From: Leishmania infantum JPCM5 | Lineage: Eukaryota > Euglenozoa > Kinetoplastea > Trypanosomatida > Trypanosomatidae | Direction: 5' to 3' | Length of the DNA: 64,000 nt | Assembly: GCF_000002875.2 (NCBI RefSeq) | Contig: NC_009420.2 | Span: 1,836,951-1,900,950, forward strand | Shown: piece by piece, positions 19,101 through 30,100 of the stretch | Numbering within the stretch: position 1 is the stretch's first letter | Layout: every line of letters begins with the position of its first letter | Notes under the pieces: generated by a model | What the model was told of the DNA's origin: nothing | Seen by the model: the letters and a program-made list of their open reading frames with translations, nothing else | Database searches by the model: none | Position numbers and translations under genes: made by a program

Positions 19101-19937
19101 ATGGCTTCCTTATCTGCGGCACGCGTAGCACGCTTCACCTCGCGTTGGCTGACGGAGGAGCTCAACAGCTTTGCACGGTCAGGTAACTGGGAAGGCGCCC
19201 TGCAGATGTTTGAGCACATGCAGCAGTCCAGCCTGGTGCGTCGGAATGTGTTCCACTACACAACGGTACTGACGGCGTGCACTCGTGCTGGGCAGATGGA
19301 CGCCGCCATGATGGTCTTTCGCCAGATGAAGGCAAATCAAGTGAAGCCGAATGTGTACACGTACACCACCCTGATCAACGGCTGCGCAAATGCCAAGAAG
19401 CTCGACTTGGCGCTGCGTATTTTCGCTGAGATGCGACTGGTTGAGGTCCCACCTAATGTGAAGACGATGACAGCGCTCATCTCCGTCTGCTCACGATGCG
19501 GGCAGTGGAAGAAGGGTTTACAGGTGCTGGATCAGTGCGAGGAGTTCTTTATTGCACCGAATGCACTCACCTACACGGCAGCCATGGACGGCTGCCGTCG
19601 GGCCGGGGTGTGCACACCGGCGATAGCGTTGCTGGAAGCAAGAATGACGGATCCCAGCCAGGTACGGCCAAATGAAGTGACTTACAACACCGTTCTTGGC
19701 GCCTGTGCGGCTGCCAAGGATCACAAGGCTGCATTGCGGGTATACGCGCGTATGACGGCAGACGGCTATCAGCCGATAGAGTACACACGCGAGTTGCTCA
19801 GGGAGGTCTTTCGCGGAACATCCCTCGACGGCCTTGCTGACAACTTGACGGTGCGCGTAAAGACGTCCAAGTGGGAGGCCTACGTGCCGGACTCGGATCC
19901 GGCCACAGCATTGCGAGCCGCCCAGGAAGGCGGCTGA
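19101..19937 (+). CDS. Pentatricopeptide-repeat (PPR) protein, predicted mitochondrial
   Basis: A 278-residue protein. The first 20 residues (MASLSAARVARFTSRW) are Arg/Ser/Ala-rich and lack acidic residues, as in a mitochondrial targeting peptide. Residues about 20-240 contain six or so tandem 35-residue PPR units. Diagnostic segments are HYTTVLTACTRAGQMDAAMMVF, VYTYTTLINGCANAKKLDLALRIF, ALTYTAAMDGCRRAG and VTYNTVLGACAAAKDHKAALRVY, each preceded by P-N. PPR proteins bind single-stranded RNA with sequence preference and in kinetoplastids act mostly on mitochondrial mRNA or rRNA. At this length it is one of the small members. The final 40 residues are non-repeat. The RNA target cannot be read from the sequence. 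Fold assignment is near certain. Confidence 0.92.
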   Translation: MASLSAARVARFTSRWLTEELNSFARSGNWEGALQMFEHMQQSSLVRRNVFHYTTVLTACTRAGQMDAAMMVFRQMKANQVKPNVYTYTTLINGCANAKKLDLALRIFAEMRLVEVPPNVKTMTALISVCSRCGQWKKGLQVLDQCEEFFIAPNALTYTAAMDGCRRAGVCTPAIALLEARMTDPSQVRPNEVTYNTVLGACAAAKDHKAALRVYARMTADGYQPIEYTRELLREVFRGTSLDGLADNLTVRVKTSKWEAYVPDSDPATALRAAQEGG

Positions 19938-20369
19938 GGGAAACAAATTAGGATCGCATCGGTGAATGTTTCTCTCTCGTATGTGTGCATCCGCTTTCAC
20001 AGAATGTTTTCTCCTCTCCTCTCCCCCACTCTCCTCCTACGTGGTGCTCATGAAGGTGCGCTGCGAGCGCAGATTGCTGCTGTGGTGCGTGGGTGCGTGC
20101 TTTTGTGTTGCTGTGTTCGTGCGGTTGCTTGACGGTCTCTTTGCGTCTCGTTCTTGTGTGCGTGTGCGTGCAGAAGCCGGACTTGTTTGCTCTCTAATCA
20201 AGGCCAAATCGAAGAAAACGAGGAACGGCTGTGAAGGCATCCACCTTGGCTGATTTCCTTTGCCCTGTGGCTTTCGGTCGCTGTGTACGCTCCGCCCAGT
20301 GCAAGCAATCACCTTCGGTGCACTGCACGACACCCCGTATGAGCTCGCGCTTTTCGCAAAAATATGTAT

Positions 20370-20389
20370 GTATATATATATATATATAT
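20370..20389. repeat. (TA)n microsatellite
   Basis: About ten TA units in the leader region upstream of the PRL1-like gene, just before the pyrimidine tract. Confidence 0.85.
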
Positions 20390-20398
20390 TACTAGGAG

Positions 20399-20451
20399 TC
20401 TCACCCTTTTGTACCTCCCCTCCATTTTTCCCGTCTTTCTCAACGAACCAG
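20399..20451 (+). promoter_or_regulatory. Predicted spliced-leader acceptor for PRL1-like gene
   Basis: A C/T tract then AG at 20450-20451. There is no ATG until the start at 20714. Confidence 0.5.
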
Positions 20452-20713
20452 CTACTCGGTGAAGTCTGTGTTGCCACCGCAGACTAAGTCGGTGAACAGC
20501 GTCTCATCTTTCTTCCTGTGCTGCGCTACACACGAAAGCGTCGACAGTCTTTGACCTGGTCAAGGGCGAGGCCACGGGTTCGCCCTGTGTGTCCACTTTC
20601 AAAACGAGTCCAACTCAGTGGGCAGGTGTTCGGCCACCTATCTTTCTTGCGTACACGAAAGCGCAAAAAAAGACAAAAAAGGAAAAGCCACAACAGCAGA
20701 CGGACGCACAGGG

Positions 20714-22243
20714 ATGAATCAGACAAGTATGGAGGAGCTCCTCGCTGCCAACGCGGATGCCGCCCAGGAACTCCGCGGCGTTGCCGTGCTGGATGTGCCT
20801 GCCTTCGACCCTGATGGGCCTCCTCGGACGTTCATCAGCAACAGAAGTAGCAGCAGTGCGATGATGTCCGAGGCGATGCGACGACGCGCGAACGTGTTGT
20901 GGCGAGCCCTGTACCCGCGTACTGCGCCACCCACCACCGCCGCCGTCGCGACGTCCTCCAAGAACGGCGTCGGAGCAGATGCCGCTACGCAGACCGATCC
21001 TCCCTGCCACGATGTAGTGCGTCAAGGTATCGTGACCGTGGTTAGCAACACGTCGGGTGAAGCGACCAGCAAGCCTTCTGCGTCAGCGAGCAGCGGCATG
21101 CTGACGCATAAGCGGGCTCGCGACGGTGACGACATTGTCTCGGTGAATCCGGAGCAGCTAAAGGCCCGCAGCGCTCTTGTGGTGTCGAAGGCCGCCGCGG
21201 AGGAGGTGGAGGCGCGGAAGTACTCTCCCCCGCCAAAGTGGAGGCTCGCAAAGGTGCTTGTGGGCCATCAAGGCTGGGTCTGGGCGACGGCTGTAGAGCC
21301 TGGCAACAAGTGGTTTGCGACCGGCAGCTTTGATGCCATTATCAAGGTATGGGATCTCGAAACAGGGGTGCTCAAGATGAACTTGACGGGGCACAAGGAG
21401 GCCGTTCGGTCTATCTCGCTCAGTAAGGTGTCTCCGTACATGTTCAGCGGCAGCGACGACCACTCCGTAAAGTGCTGGGATCTCGAGCGCAACGAGGTGG
21501 TGCGCGAGTTCTTTGGACACAAGAGCGCAGTGCACTGCGTTGCAGCTCATCCATCATTGGATGTGGTCATTAGTGGCGGCCGCGACAAGACGGTGCGCGT
21601 CTTTGACCTGCGCTCGCGGGCCGTCGTGCACACGATGTTGGGACACACGGACAGCGTGATGTCGCTGGTGGTGCAGCAGGAGGAGCCTCAGGTGATCTCC
21701 GGTGGTAGCGACGGGTTCATCTACCTATGGGATTTGGCGTCTGGCAAACCGCTTCAGCGGCTCACGCGTCACAAGAAGCCGGTACGTGGACTGGCCTTCA
21801 CCGCCGCCGGCGACGCGCTCGTGTCGTGTGGTGCCGACGAGGTGCGTGTATGGAAGCTGCCATCAGGCCACTTTGTCACGAACGCCAGCACGCGCGTCCT
21901 TGATGGCCACAAAAGCAGGCCTGCTACAAGCGCATCCGCCGGTGGCGCTGACGAGGTGGGGGAGTACTCGTACCGGTGGAGCTGCTGTGCAGTGAGCCCA
22001 CGCAATGTCTTGGCAGTCGGCAGTCAAGATGGCGAATTGGCGTTTTATGATTGGAACATTCCGCAACCGAGGCGGGTGGCGGGGCGGCACTACGCGCCGT
22101 ATCAGTGGGCGAAAACAAAGTCGCTGCCAGGGACGCTGCATGGTGAGGGCGGCATCAATGCCCTCACCTACGACGTCTCGGGCACTCGCCTCATCACGGC
22201 AGAGAGCGACAAGAGCGTGAAGATATGGCGGATGCGCGACTAA
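20714..22243 (+). CDS. PRP46: WD40 splicing factor of the PLRG1/PRL1/PRP46 family
   Basis: A 509-residue protein with a low-complexity N-terminus of about 170 residues and then a seven-bladed WD40 propeller. The first blade begins [24 protein letters not shown], matching the family signature (GHxGWVxxxAVEPGN.WFxTGS). Further blades read [32 protein letters not shown] and KIWRMRD, with GH at the expected positions ([30 protein letters not shown]). PLRG1/PRP46 is a core component associated with the NineTeen (PRP19) complex of the spliceosome, so here it would serve trans-splicing and the few cis-spliced genes, in the nucleus. The closing blades carry an insertion around residues 395-415 (Gly/Ala/Ser-rich). 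Family assignment is strong. Confidence 0.9.
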   Translation: MNQTSMEELLAANADAAQELRGVAVLDVPAFDPDGPPRTFISNRSSSSAMMSEAMRRRANVLWRALYPRTAPPTTAAVATSSKNGVGADAATQTDPPCHDVVRQGIVTVVSNTSGEATSKPSASASSGMLTHKRARDGDDIVSVNPEQLKARSALVVSKAAAEEVEARKYSPPPKWRLAKVLVGHQGWVWATAVEPGNKWFATGSFDAIIKVWDLETGVLKMNLTGHKEAVRSISLSKVSPYMFSGSDDHSVKCWDLERNEVVREFFGHKSAVHCVAAHPSLDVVISGGRDKTVRVFDLRSRAVVHTMLGHTDSVMSLVVQQEEPQVISGGSDGFIYLWDLASGKPLQRLTRHKKPVRGLAFTAAGDALVSCGADEVRVWKLPSGHFVTNASTRVLDGHKSRPATSASAGGADEVGEYSYRWSCCAVSPRNVLAVGSQDGELAFYDWNIPQPRRVAGRHYAPYQWAKTKSLPGTLHGEGGINALTYDVSGTRLITAESDKSVKIWRMRD

Positions 22244-22929
22244 AATGAGACACCATGTGCGTGCGCGCGCGCGCATGCGTCTGTGAAGCTGTTGTCCATC
22301 TGCGCTTCTGTTTGTTGCCTGTGCAAACGCGGGCAGTGCCATGGTGCCAGCTCCGGAAGCGAAAAGTCGTGCTGATCGTAGTAGGTCGTCTCTTAACAGC
22401 AGAGGCGACTCCCAGGCTTCTCCTCTCCCACACAAACGCACACAAGTGCGAAACAATACCAAAAGACGTGCGTCAGCTCCGAAAAGATGGCGCGGAAGGA
22501 AGGTAGCTTCTTGCGTTGTTGTTGATCACCCTCCACAGCAGCGCCGTCGTTCGCGAGCCTCTGCGGGAGTGATGGCCCCCCTTGTGTTGGACGACGCGAG
22601 AGAAAACAAAACGGGAGAGGTGACACTACCTTCCTGTGCCTGTACACATGCGTGCTAGTGCCATGTTCTTGTCGGAGGAGGGGGGGCCGCATCCTCCTCG
22701 TATGTGGGTGCTCTTCTTCTCACACTCCAACCCCCTTTTTCCCCCTCTCCGACTCTATACATATGTCTGTGCTTGTGGGCTATTTCGTTTCCCCGCGCCG
22801 TCTCTGTGATTCTTGTGCCTCCCGAGTCCGGTCTCGGCCTGTGAAAAATCAAAACGACACGGGAAAGCCAGAGACACTTTCGGTCTGCTTTTTCTTCTCT
22901 TGTCGCCTTATCGTCCTTCCGAGCTTCAG
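22244..22929 (+). other. Intergenic / UTR region
   Basis: 0.7 kb of UTR with CG/GT-rich sequence after the stop, a G/C-rich patch near 22675-22700 and pyrimidine tracts at 22728-22760 and 22884-22920. No gene is seen. Confidence 0.6.
22881..22929 (+). promoter_or_regulatory. Predicted spliced-leader acceptor abutting the RABL3-like start codon
   Basis: A strong C/T tract runs to AG at 22922-22923 and AG at 22928-22929, the latter touching the ATG at 22930. Use of these would give a native leader of 6 or 0 nt. An earlier tract at 22728-22760 with AG at about 22826 is the alternative. Confidence 0.4.
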
Positions 22930-24348
22930 ATGACGTCAGGCTACTGTAGCTACGCCAGTGCTTCAGGCAGCGGTCATGAACGTGTCACGCGCATTCTCGT
23001 CGTTGGCGAGGCAAGCGTCGGCAAGACGCTGCTCATCCGGCGCCTGTGCGACCACATTTTCGGCGACACTTCCATTACGAGCACCGATGAAGTGTCAGCC
23101 CCCGAGAGCCCATATCAATCACAGAGTGCAGTGGCCGATGACGACCTCGGCCCCAAGTGGGGGCCGACGGTGGGGATTGCTGTGGATGCTCTGAAGCGTA
23201 CCACGACGGTGCTTGACGATACCGTCACCATCCCGAATGTAGCCATGTCTACACCGTACGATACAGCCGCTATGACGAGGTACACGGCGCCGCCGTCCAA
23301 CTTACACTCTGGCGAGAACGGCAACTACCCAAGCTGCTTTGTCTACGGCACCCCCTGCTCGACCAGCGGCTACGGAGGATCAAACAGCGTGCTCCAGTAT
23401 CGGGGGCAGGGCTTCGTCGGCTCGAACACCTCCTTTGCCGTGCCGCATCTGGTGGCCAGCGCCTCGCCTCCGCGTCGGCAAACCGTGCTGCAGACCGTCG
23501 AGTTTCATGAACTAGGCGGCACCCACGGCTATCGCGATGTCGCTCGGATGCTTCTGCGCAACATCCATTATGATGGGGTCATGTTTGTGTACCATCGCCG
23601 CAGTCTTACCAGCACGCTGTACCTCAAAGAGTGGTACCGCTGGATACGCAGCGTCCTCTCCGCCAGCCCGGACATAGGCAGCGATTACGGCGCCGAGGCC
23701 AACAAGCCGGCGAAGTCCTCGAAAACGATGCCGCGGTTTATGTTAGTGGGCACCCAACTACCCGGTGACGAGCTTCCCGCTGCCGTGGCTGGGCTCGCGA
23801 AGACCACCGCGGAGACACTACACATGGCCTGCGGCGCCATCTCTGACGAGACCCTGTTGGATGGCAACTTGGAGGTGAAGTTGCGCGCTCTGCAGTCCCC
23901 GCAAACACTGACACAGCGCCGTGGCGTGCGGCATGCACTGGGCAAGGTGCTCCGTAGACTAGCGTGGCCGTACCACGTGTGGTGGTGCGTGTCGCACCCG
24001 TTTTTCCTCCTGTCGAAGCAGTATCAGGAAGAGCTCGGGCCGCGCAGCCGGCTCGGCGCGTGTGGCTCACGCGTCGTTGAGCGATTTGTGTGGCTGCTTT
24101 ACCAGGCCGAGCAGGCACTAATGTACGTGATGGCGGTCATTTTGTTCGGCCCCTACCAGGAAGCTGTGGTTCTTGGTCATTCACGCTTGAAGCAGACTCT
24201 GGAGGAGATGCTGAAGGATGAGCTGTGTGTATCGCAGGCGCACGTGTGTCGCCTGGACAGCAACATGTCCCTGCAGTCTTCTTTGGACGATGTGGTTGCC
24301 TTCTTTGACATTCTCCTCCGCCAAGATGCACCGGACGAGGGACGCTGA
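22930..24348 (+). CDS. RABL3-like Ras-superfamily GTPase with large insertions
   Basis: A 472-residue protein. The G1 P-loop is intact (GEASVGKT, about residues 26-33). A WGPTVGI segment at about 77 corresponds to switch I with its Thr. G3 is HELGG at about 198 rather than the usual D-x-x-G-Q, and the following IHYDGVMFVYHRRS strand replaces the classic FVHDLT. The G4 position reads LVGTQLPGD with no N-K-x-D. These features, especially the [WHE]-x-x-G-G switch II, resemble RABL3/LIP1-type GTPases. Insertions of more than 100 residues between G1 and G3, and a C-terminal helical extension with two hydrophobic segments (about 345-365 and 390-405), make it far longer than the roughly 240-residue animal protein. 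No C-terminal prenylation cysteine is present. Confidence 0.65.
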   Translation: MTSGYCSYASASGSGHERVTRILVVGEASVGKTLLIRRLCDHIFGDTSITSTDEVSAPESPYQSQSAVADDDLGPKWGPTVGIAVDALKRTTTVLDDTVTIPNVAMSTPYDTAAMTRYTAPPSNLHSGENGNYPSCFVYGTPCSTSGYGGSNSVLQYRGQGFVGSNTSFAVPHLVASASPPRRQTVLQTVEFHELGGTHGYRDVARMLLRNIHYDGVMFVYHRRSLTSTLYLKEWYRWIRSVLSASPDIGSDYGAEANKPAKSSKTMPRFMLVGTQLPGDELPAAVAGLAKTTAETLHMACGAISDETLLDGNLEVKLRALQSPQTLTQRRGVRHALGKVLRRLAWPYHVWWCVSHPFFLLSKQYQEELGPRSRLGACGSRVVERFVWLLYQAEQALMYVMAVILFGPYQEAVVLGHSRLKQTLEEMLKDELCVSQAHVCRLDSNMSLQSSLDDVVAFFDILLRQDAPDEGR

Positions 24349-25340
24349 GACGCAGGAAAATGATCATTGTTGTTTTTATTCTCGTCCGCTGTGGACGTTT
24401 CGAGGGGAGGGGTGCCACCCATCCTTGCTCTAACTTGTCTCTCTCCTCACTTCTCTCTCATTGTGCATCCTAGGTGTTTATATGCTCGCTGTCGATCCTT
24501 TCCGCTTTTCTTTGCTATCTTCTTGGCCACTCTCTTGACCCCCCCTCCACCACCACCACCACTCGCTACTTGCTTCTCCCTCCTCCCACCCTCTCAGTTC
24601 CTCTTCTGTGGAGCTGACAGATACGTTCATGCGCGTCTGTGTGAGTGCGCAGTTGTGCGCGTATTTCCGGGCGCATCATTTCACACTGCGCTTTCTTTTC
24701 ATTTCGGCTTATCTTATTTTCTTTTATGTTCGTTCTCTCCATCCGAATCCCCCACACATAGGCACGCGCTCCTTCTGCCGCTGTGCGCGTCTTGGCCCGT
24801 GCCTCAGAATGTGAGCCTGAGCGTGTGTGTCTTTGCGTTTGTGTGTCTGTCTGTCTCTGTGTGTGTGTGTGTATGTGTGAAGTGGGGGGGGAGGTGGCTG
24901 TGTATATCCTGGTCGGCAAATCCGCTTCATAACTTCCGCGTCGCTGCCTTCGTGCTCTTGCGCGATTTATGTTTTTTTATGTTGCAGTTGTTTTGTTCCA
25001 AGTCGCTTTTTCTGCTCCCCCTCTCCCTGAGTGCCCAGGCATCAAGCTAAGGGAAGGGGAGGGGCCGGTGTACGATGAGGCGAGAAAGACAAGGACATAG
25101 TGCGTCCGCTGCCACAGCGGCGATTTTGCAGCATATGAACTAGAACTGCATGAAGACAAACTTTTAAGAGAGGCATGTCGAGTTCGGTGATTGCGATCCA
25201 TGACCCCTTTCTCAGAAATGGGAAAAGACGCAACGGCGTTGTCCCCTCCACCCCACCGCCCCTTCCTCTCTCACACAGACATCCACAGGAGAGTTTCCCT
25301 AGGCGTCAAATGGCTCTTTTCTTTTCGCGTGTGCATGTTT

Positions 25341-25360
25341 GTGTGTGTGTGTGTGTGTGT
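25341..25360. repeat. (GT)10 microsatellite
   Basis: An uninterrupted run of GT units in the gap between the GTPase and LRR genes. Confidence 0.9.
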
Positions 25361-26875
25361 AGGTCTGTGGCACGGCTGCTCTGACGTGTAAACTGGTACG
25401 CTGCTCATTTTGAGGAGCAGAAGGCGGCATGTGTGGCGGCACGCCTCAAATTTGGCGTCGATGCAATGATGCGTGTGCTTCTCAGAACGGAGGTCACTCT
25501 GCGTGTCAACAGAGAGAGGGGCACGGCGTGGCGTGCGCCAGCGCCTCCTTTACTCCTTCCAAAATGATAGAAACACGCGCACATGTCTCTCTTCGCGTCG
25601 TTTGCATGCATGCTTCCCGCTTCTACTGCTCCTGCGTCTTGCTTTCTTTTCTGTTCATACCTGTCGCCGCGCCGCCCACCCACACGCACGTCATCGTCTT
25701 ACACAACTTACTCCTCTGGTGTGTTCAGTGTGTCGCTCCGGTCTCCAAGCTGTTGCCCAGTACGTAATTTTACGCTATCACTCTGAGGTCTAGCGCTTGT
25801 GGGAGTGCAGACGTGTGCACCCCGCGGGGGCAATAAAGTGAGCCCATTCGAAAGGCCGCTCGCATGTGGGTCTCTGTTGCCTGCGTTTACGGTGGCCCAC
25901 ATCTTTTTTTCTTCAGCGACTCGAGTGCGACTGCCGTCTTGCGCGGCAGTCGACTTGGTGGGGCGAGTAGGAAGTGACGAGTTCTTTGCCTAAGTGGGCT
26001 GCAAGCGCGCTCTGACCATCCCTGCGCTTTCTCGTCGCCCTACCTGGTTCTCGTTCCACTCCCTCATTTTATTTCACCAGTACATATTTATATATATATA
26101 CATCTGTTGAGCCTGCTTGCTTGATTGGCACTGTTGTTGCCGACGTGGGGGAGGAGTCCCACGTGGTAAGACTCACCAAAACGAGAAGCGTACAAGCGTA
26201 CAGACATTTACACACAAAGTGGCTCTTACTCCACCCCACCGCGTGTCTTTCGTATGAGGTGAGGCGCCTCTCTTAGATTTTCTCCTCTTTCTTTCCTTGT
26301 TGGTTCCCGTGCAAGTGTGTGTATGAGGGGGGGAAGGTGGCACTGAAATTAGCAGAGATATAGGCACGCGCATTCCACACTGATTAGCAGTTGTTTATAC
26401 ATCTATATATAGATTGTCTCCTCGCATGTGCGTGCCTGCGTTGTCTGCGTGGGATCAAGTCACAGTTTTGGCTTTTAGTGCAGTGGCGGGGAGCGCCCTC
26501 TCCCCACCCCTATTTCCTCTCGCCCGTCATTTTTTTTTCGTGTTCAGTTGTGCGTTTCTGTTCCACAGCCCACTGCGTAACTCATCTTGTCCTCTTCCTT
26601 GCCCTTTTTTTTATTCCGGCTTTGCAGCTTTTTGTCATATTCCGCTGTCCCGCTTGCTCTCTCCCGTCCCCTTCTTCCTCCTTTCCCGTCGGCCAGCATT
26701 CCGCAAAAACGGGACCCACTGTGTGTTTGTTTCTTCGCTCCTACTGCACACTCCCCCCTCCGCTCCCTGACTCTTTCCGTTGCAGTTGCCCTCGTGACAC
26801 ACAGCTCCACGTAACCCACTTGAGAAGATACACCTTTCTCTCGGTCAAACGCATAGAATCAGCGTGTTCTTGCTC

Positions 26876-26917
26876 TCTTGCTTTTCGTTGTCGGGCTCCT
26901 CTCTCTTTTCTGTGCAG
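26876..26917 (+). promoter_or_regulatory. Predicted spliced-leader acceptor for LRR gene
   Basis: A C/T tract then AG at 26916-26917. The ATG at 27133 is the first one after it, leaving a leader of about 215 nt that contains a CA run and a C-tract. Confidence 0.5.
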
Positions 26918-26929
26918 CTGTAGTCTTCA

Positions 26930-26945
26930 TACACACACACACACA
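26930..26945. repeat. (CA)n run in the LRR gene leader
   Basis: About eight CA units just after the predicted acceptor, followed by a C-tract at 26951-26960. Confidence 0.8.
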
Positions 26946-27132
26946 TACAGACCCCCCCCCCTCCACCGTAGGTCCTTCAGCGCACCTCTGCGCACCAGTG
27001 AGACGAGCAGAAATCTGCACGAACAAGAAACAAAAATACGCCAGTCCAAAGAAAACACTTGAAGTGGTACGAGGACACATAACGATCATCGAAATCCTCG
27101 CAAGCAACGAAAACGGAAACTTGGCCGCGGTA

Positions 27133-30100
27133 ATGGACTCAGATCTGAGTAAAACCTTTGGGTCCGTGCGATCAGCGCACGCATACGATCAACGTGTCAG
27201 CAGCACCCGCCAGGCGTCCTCCTCCTTCGTCAACATAAATCAGAAGCGATCGTGGCGCCCCACATCGTCGCTGTTCCAACCCATTCTGGATTACATGAGC
27301 TCCGCCCCATTTGCGCTGGCGGCCGCCAATCCGTTTCTGCGCCTATTCGTGGAGCGCAACGCGGAGGGCGGCGGCTTTTCAATGCGTGACTACCAGGTCA
27401 CCCCGATCCTGCTGGGGCAGAGCAGATGCGGGTGCGACAGCGCCGGCGGGGCAGACGCGCTCACTCGAGAAGGCATCACCCCCATAGTGAATGGAGGTTT
27501 GTTTGGGGGCTGTGACGCGCTGGGCGACAGTCCAGCGGCTGCATACAGCGGTGCCTGTCTGGGCACGAGCGGCTTGGTCGTCGAGGAGGACGGCGTTATG
27601 GAAGCCTGGTGCGGCAAGCCATGTGATGACGAGAAAATCCATGACGACGACAGTGGGCCACGATCCGGTGCGAGCGCTAGAGTGCCGCGTGTAATTCCAC
27701 TCTACATCAGTGGCGTCGACGCACCGCAAGGTCTGAGTCCGCTGTCGAACCACTGCTACCCGTATGTCGGCGTGAACCGCGTTGCTCCGTCCACGACGCA
27801 GGCCGTCAGCCTCTCACTCAAGTCGAGCTCTGCCGCTGCGGCTGACATGCGCGACCGCATGTGCCTTTGGGAGTGTGGGCGAAGCACGGCGCTCGAGATG
27901 TCCCTCTGCGTGTGCATCACCTGCAAGTCTGGCGCGGCCCTTCACCTTCTGACTCTTGGGGCGTGGTGGCTTTCGCGCTACTACGGCGTCTCGCTGCGAC
28001 TTCACCACGTGCACCCGGCGCAGCTGGCGGCTTTTAAAGCTGCGCAACGCGCCCTCTCTCCGAAAGAAATCCAATTGGAGAACTGCGTCATCTCCGAGGA
28101 CCTGCTGCAGTGTATATCGACGTGCTCCGACCTCTTGTCGCTTTCCATCATCTCCTGCTCGGCGTCGCAGCAGGTGACGCTGCGGTGCATCGATTCCATT
28201 TTGCGCAAGGGAAACGAGATGCGGCCGGTTGACTTCTCTGATGCACACGGTACGACGTTGAACGGTTACGCGAGTGGAGGGATGGGCAGACACGACATGC
28301 GCCAAGGTTTCCGCAGGTCACGCAATAATAATAATGGGCTCTCGGCAAACAACGCGCCAACCGACCCCGGCCGTGAAGTGACGAACTGGTACCTCTCCGG
28401 CGTCCGTTCTCTCGGCTCGTTGAAGCAGCTGCGCTGCCTGCACATTCTTCACACCCCGCTGCACGAGACCTTTCTGCAGGCACTCACCACGTGCTCTTCT
28501 CTCGAGTGCATCCTACTGCATCGCTGCCGCGGTGTCCGCTCTCTGGAACCGTTACGGCGGCTGGAGCATCTCCAGTCGCTGAGCCTTCACGGCCTCTCCG
28601 TCACGGACACGGACCTCCTGTCGCTCACCGGCTGCACGCAGCTGCGGCAGCTCGTGCTGGACGAGTGCCGGCAGATCACGGACCTCAGCTTCCTCGCAAA
28701 CCTTCGCGGCACGCTGGAGCGCCTGTTGATGCCACGGACGTTACTGTCCAACGCCAACATGCAGCACATCGGGCTGTGTGACAAGCTTGTCGAGCTGCAC
28801 CTGCAATCACTCCGTCAGCTCACGGACATTGGCGTGTTGAAGGATCTGACAGCGCTTCGCGTGCTGAACCTGAGCGACAACCTCGTAACTGACGAGGGCT
28901 GCAGTGCGCTACACTGCATGCCAAGCCTGCAGCGGCTTAACCTGGCATCCTGTCGCTGCATTACGTCTCTGGCGGCGGCTTTCACTGCGTCGGGGCGCTG
29001 CATGCATCGCCTTTTGTCGCTCGACGTGTCACACACAAACATCAGCGATGCTGGTGTGCTGTGTGTGCAGGAGTGCACTGATTTGCGATACCTAAACCTG
29101 TGTGGCTGCAGTGAGCTGAGGCGGCTGTCTTGGCTGCAGAAAATGAGCTCGCTGCGGTGGCTGAACCTTGGTGGAACTCGCGTCACGGACGAGGAGACGA
29201 AGCGCTACCTGCCGTGCACGCGCAACCTGCGCTTCTTAAGCCTGAGCGGCTGCTCCAGTGTGCGGTCGCTCTTCTTTGCCGTCAAGCTGCCTCAGCTGGA
29301 GTACTTGAACCTCGAGTCGACAAGTGTGGCAGACAGTGAACTCGCGTGCCTGTGCCACTGTCGCAAGTTGCGCTACCTATCTCTGGAGTCTTGTGCCGAC
29401 ATCCGCGACGTGTCGCCGCTGTGCGCACTGCCGGCGCTCTTGGAACTCAACATTTCGCTGACGGCTGTAGGTGCCTCGACTGGCGGCGCGCTGAGCACAA
29501 CGTCTGGCGGCAGCGATGGCCGGAGCACCCCGCACGGGTCGTCCACACTTATTTCCTCGACATCGAGCGCTGCGTCGGCAAGGTCTACCTCGCCACTGTC
29601 CTCAATCAGCTCCGCGTCACCTGTGTCACCGAGCATTGGCGCGAGCCGATTCCCTGTCGTGCAGGTGCTGCACTTGAACGGATGCAGTCGAATGACTCGA
29701 CTGGAAGAGCTGTCGAGGTGCTATCCGCAACTGCGCGTGCTCTACGCCGATCGCATCTCTGTAATGCCACCACGTGGTGTTGGTATCGGCTTCACTGGGA
29801 TGGATGAGCGCCGGCGTCTTGGCACGACGCCGCGGCATCGGGGACTGCTGCAGCACACGCACAGCGTGGGCGTAAGCACTGACGAGCCAAATAGCGAGGG
29901 TCCACCGGGTGCCAACAAGTCGGTGGCGCACATTCATCAAGCTCTGCAGCAGTACCTGCCGCAGCCACCGGCTGGACCGCGACCACGCACCCCGCACGCG
30001 GTAGCGTCCCGCCACCATTCCTATCACCGCGTGAGTTCGTGTGGAAACGAGCCACGGACAAGGAGCCGAACAGTGTCCCTGCGCTTTCCAGGTGAGGCGG

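Larger units (their letters stand above)
19938..20713 (+). other. Intergenic / UTR region
   Basis: 0.8 kb of UTR with C/T-rich and GT-rich segments and a TA dinucleotide run at 20370-20389. No gene is seen. Confidence 0.6.
24349..27132 (+). other. Long intergenic region, T- and C/T-rich
   Basis: 2.8 kb with no supported gene. It is dominated by pyrimidine tracts, GT/TG runs and short C-tracts. Two apparent + frames of about 225 codons (24367-25050, 26391-27062) start at TTG/ATG in tract sequence and have Cys/Phe/Ser-rich translations typical of C/T-rich DNA. It must contain the 3'UTR of the GTPase gene and the leader of the LRR gene. Confidence 0.6.

Noticed and set aside
24367..25050. 227-codon + frame after the GTPase gene
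   Set aside because: The translation is Cys/Phe/Ser/Leu-rich and contains VCVCVCV-like runs, products of C/T and GT tracts.
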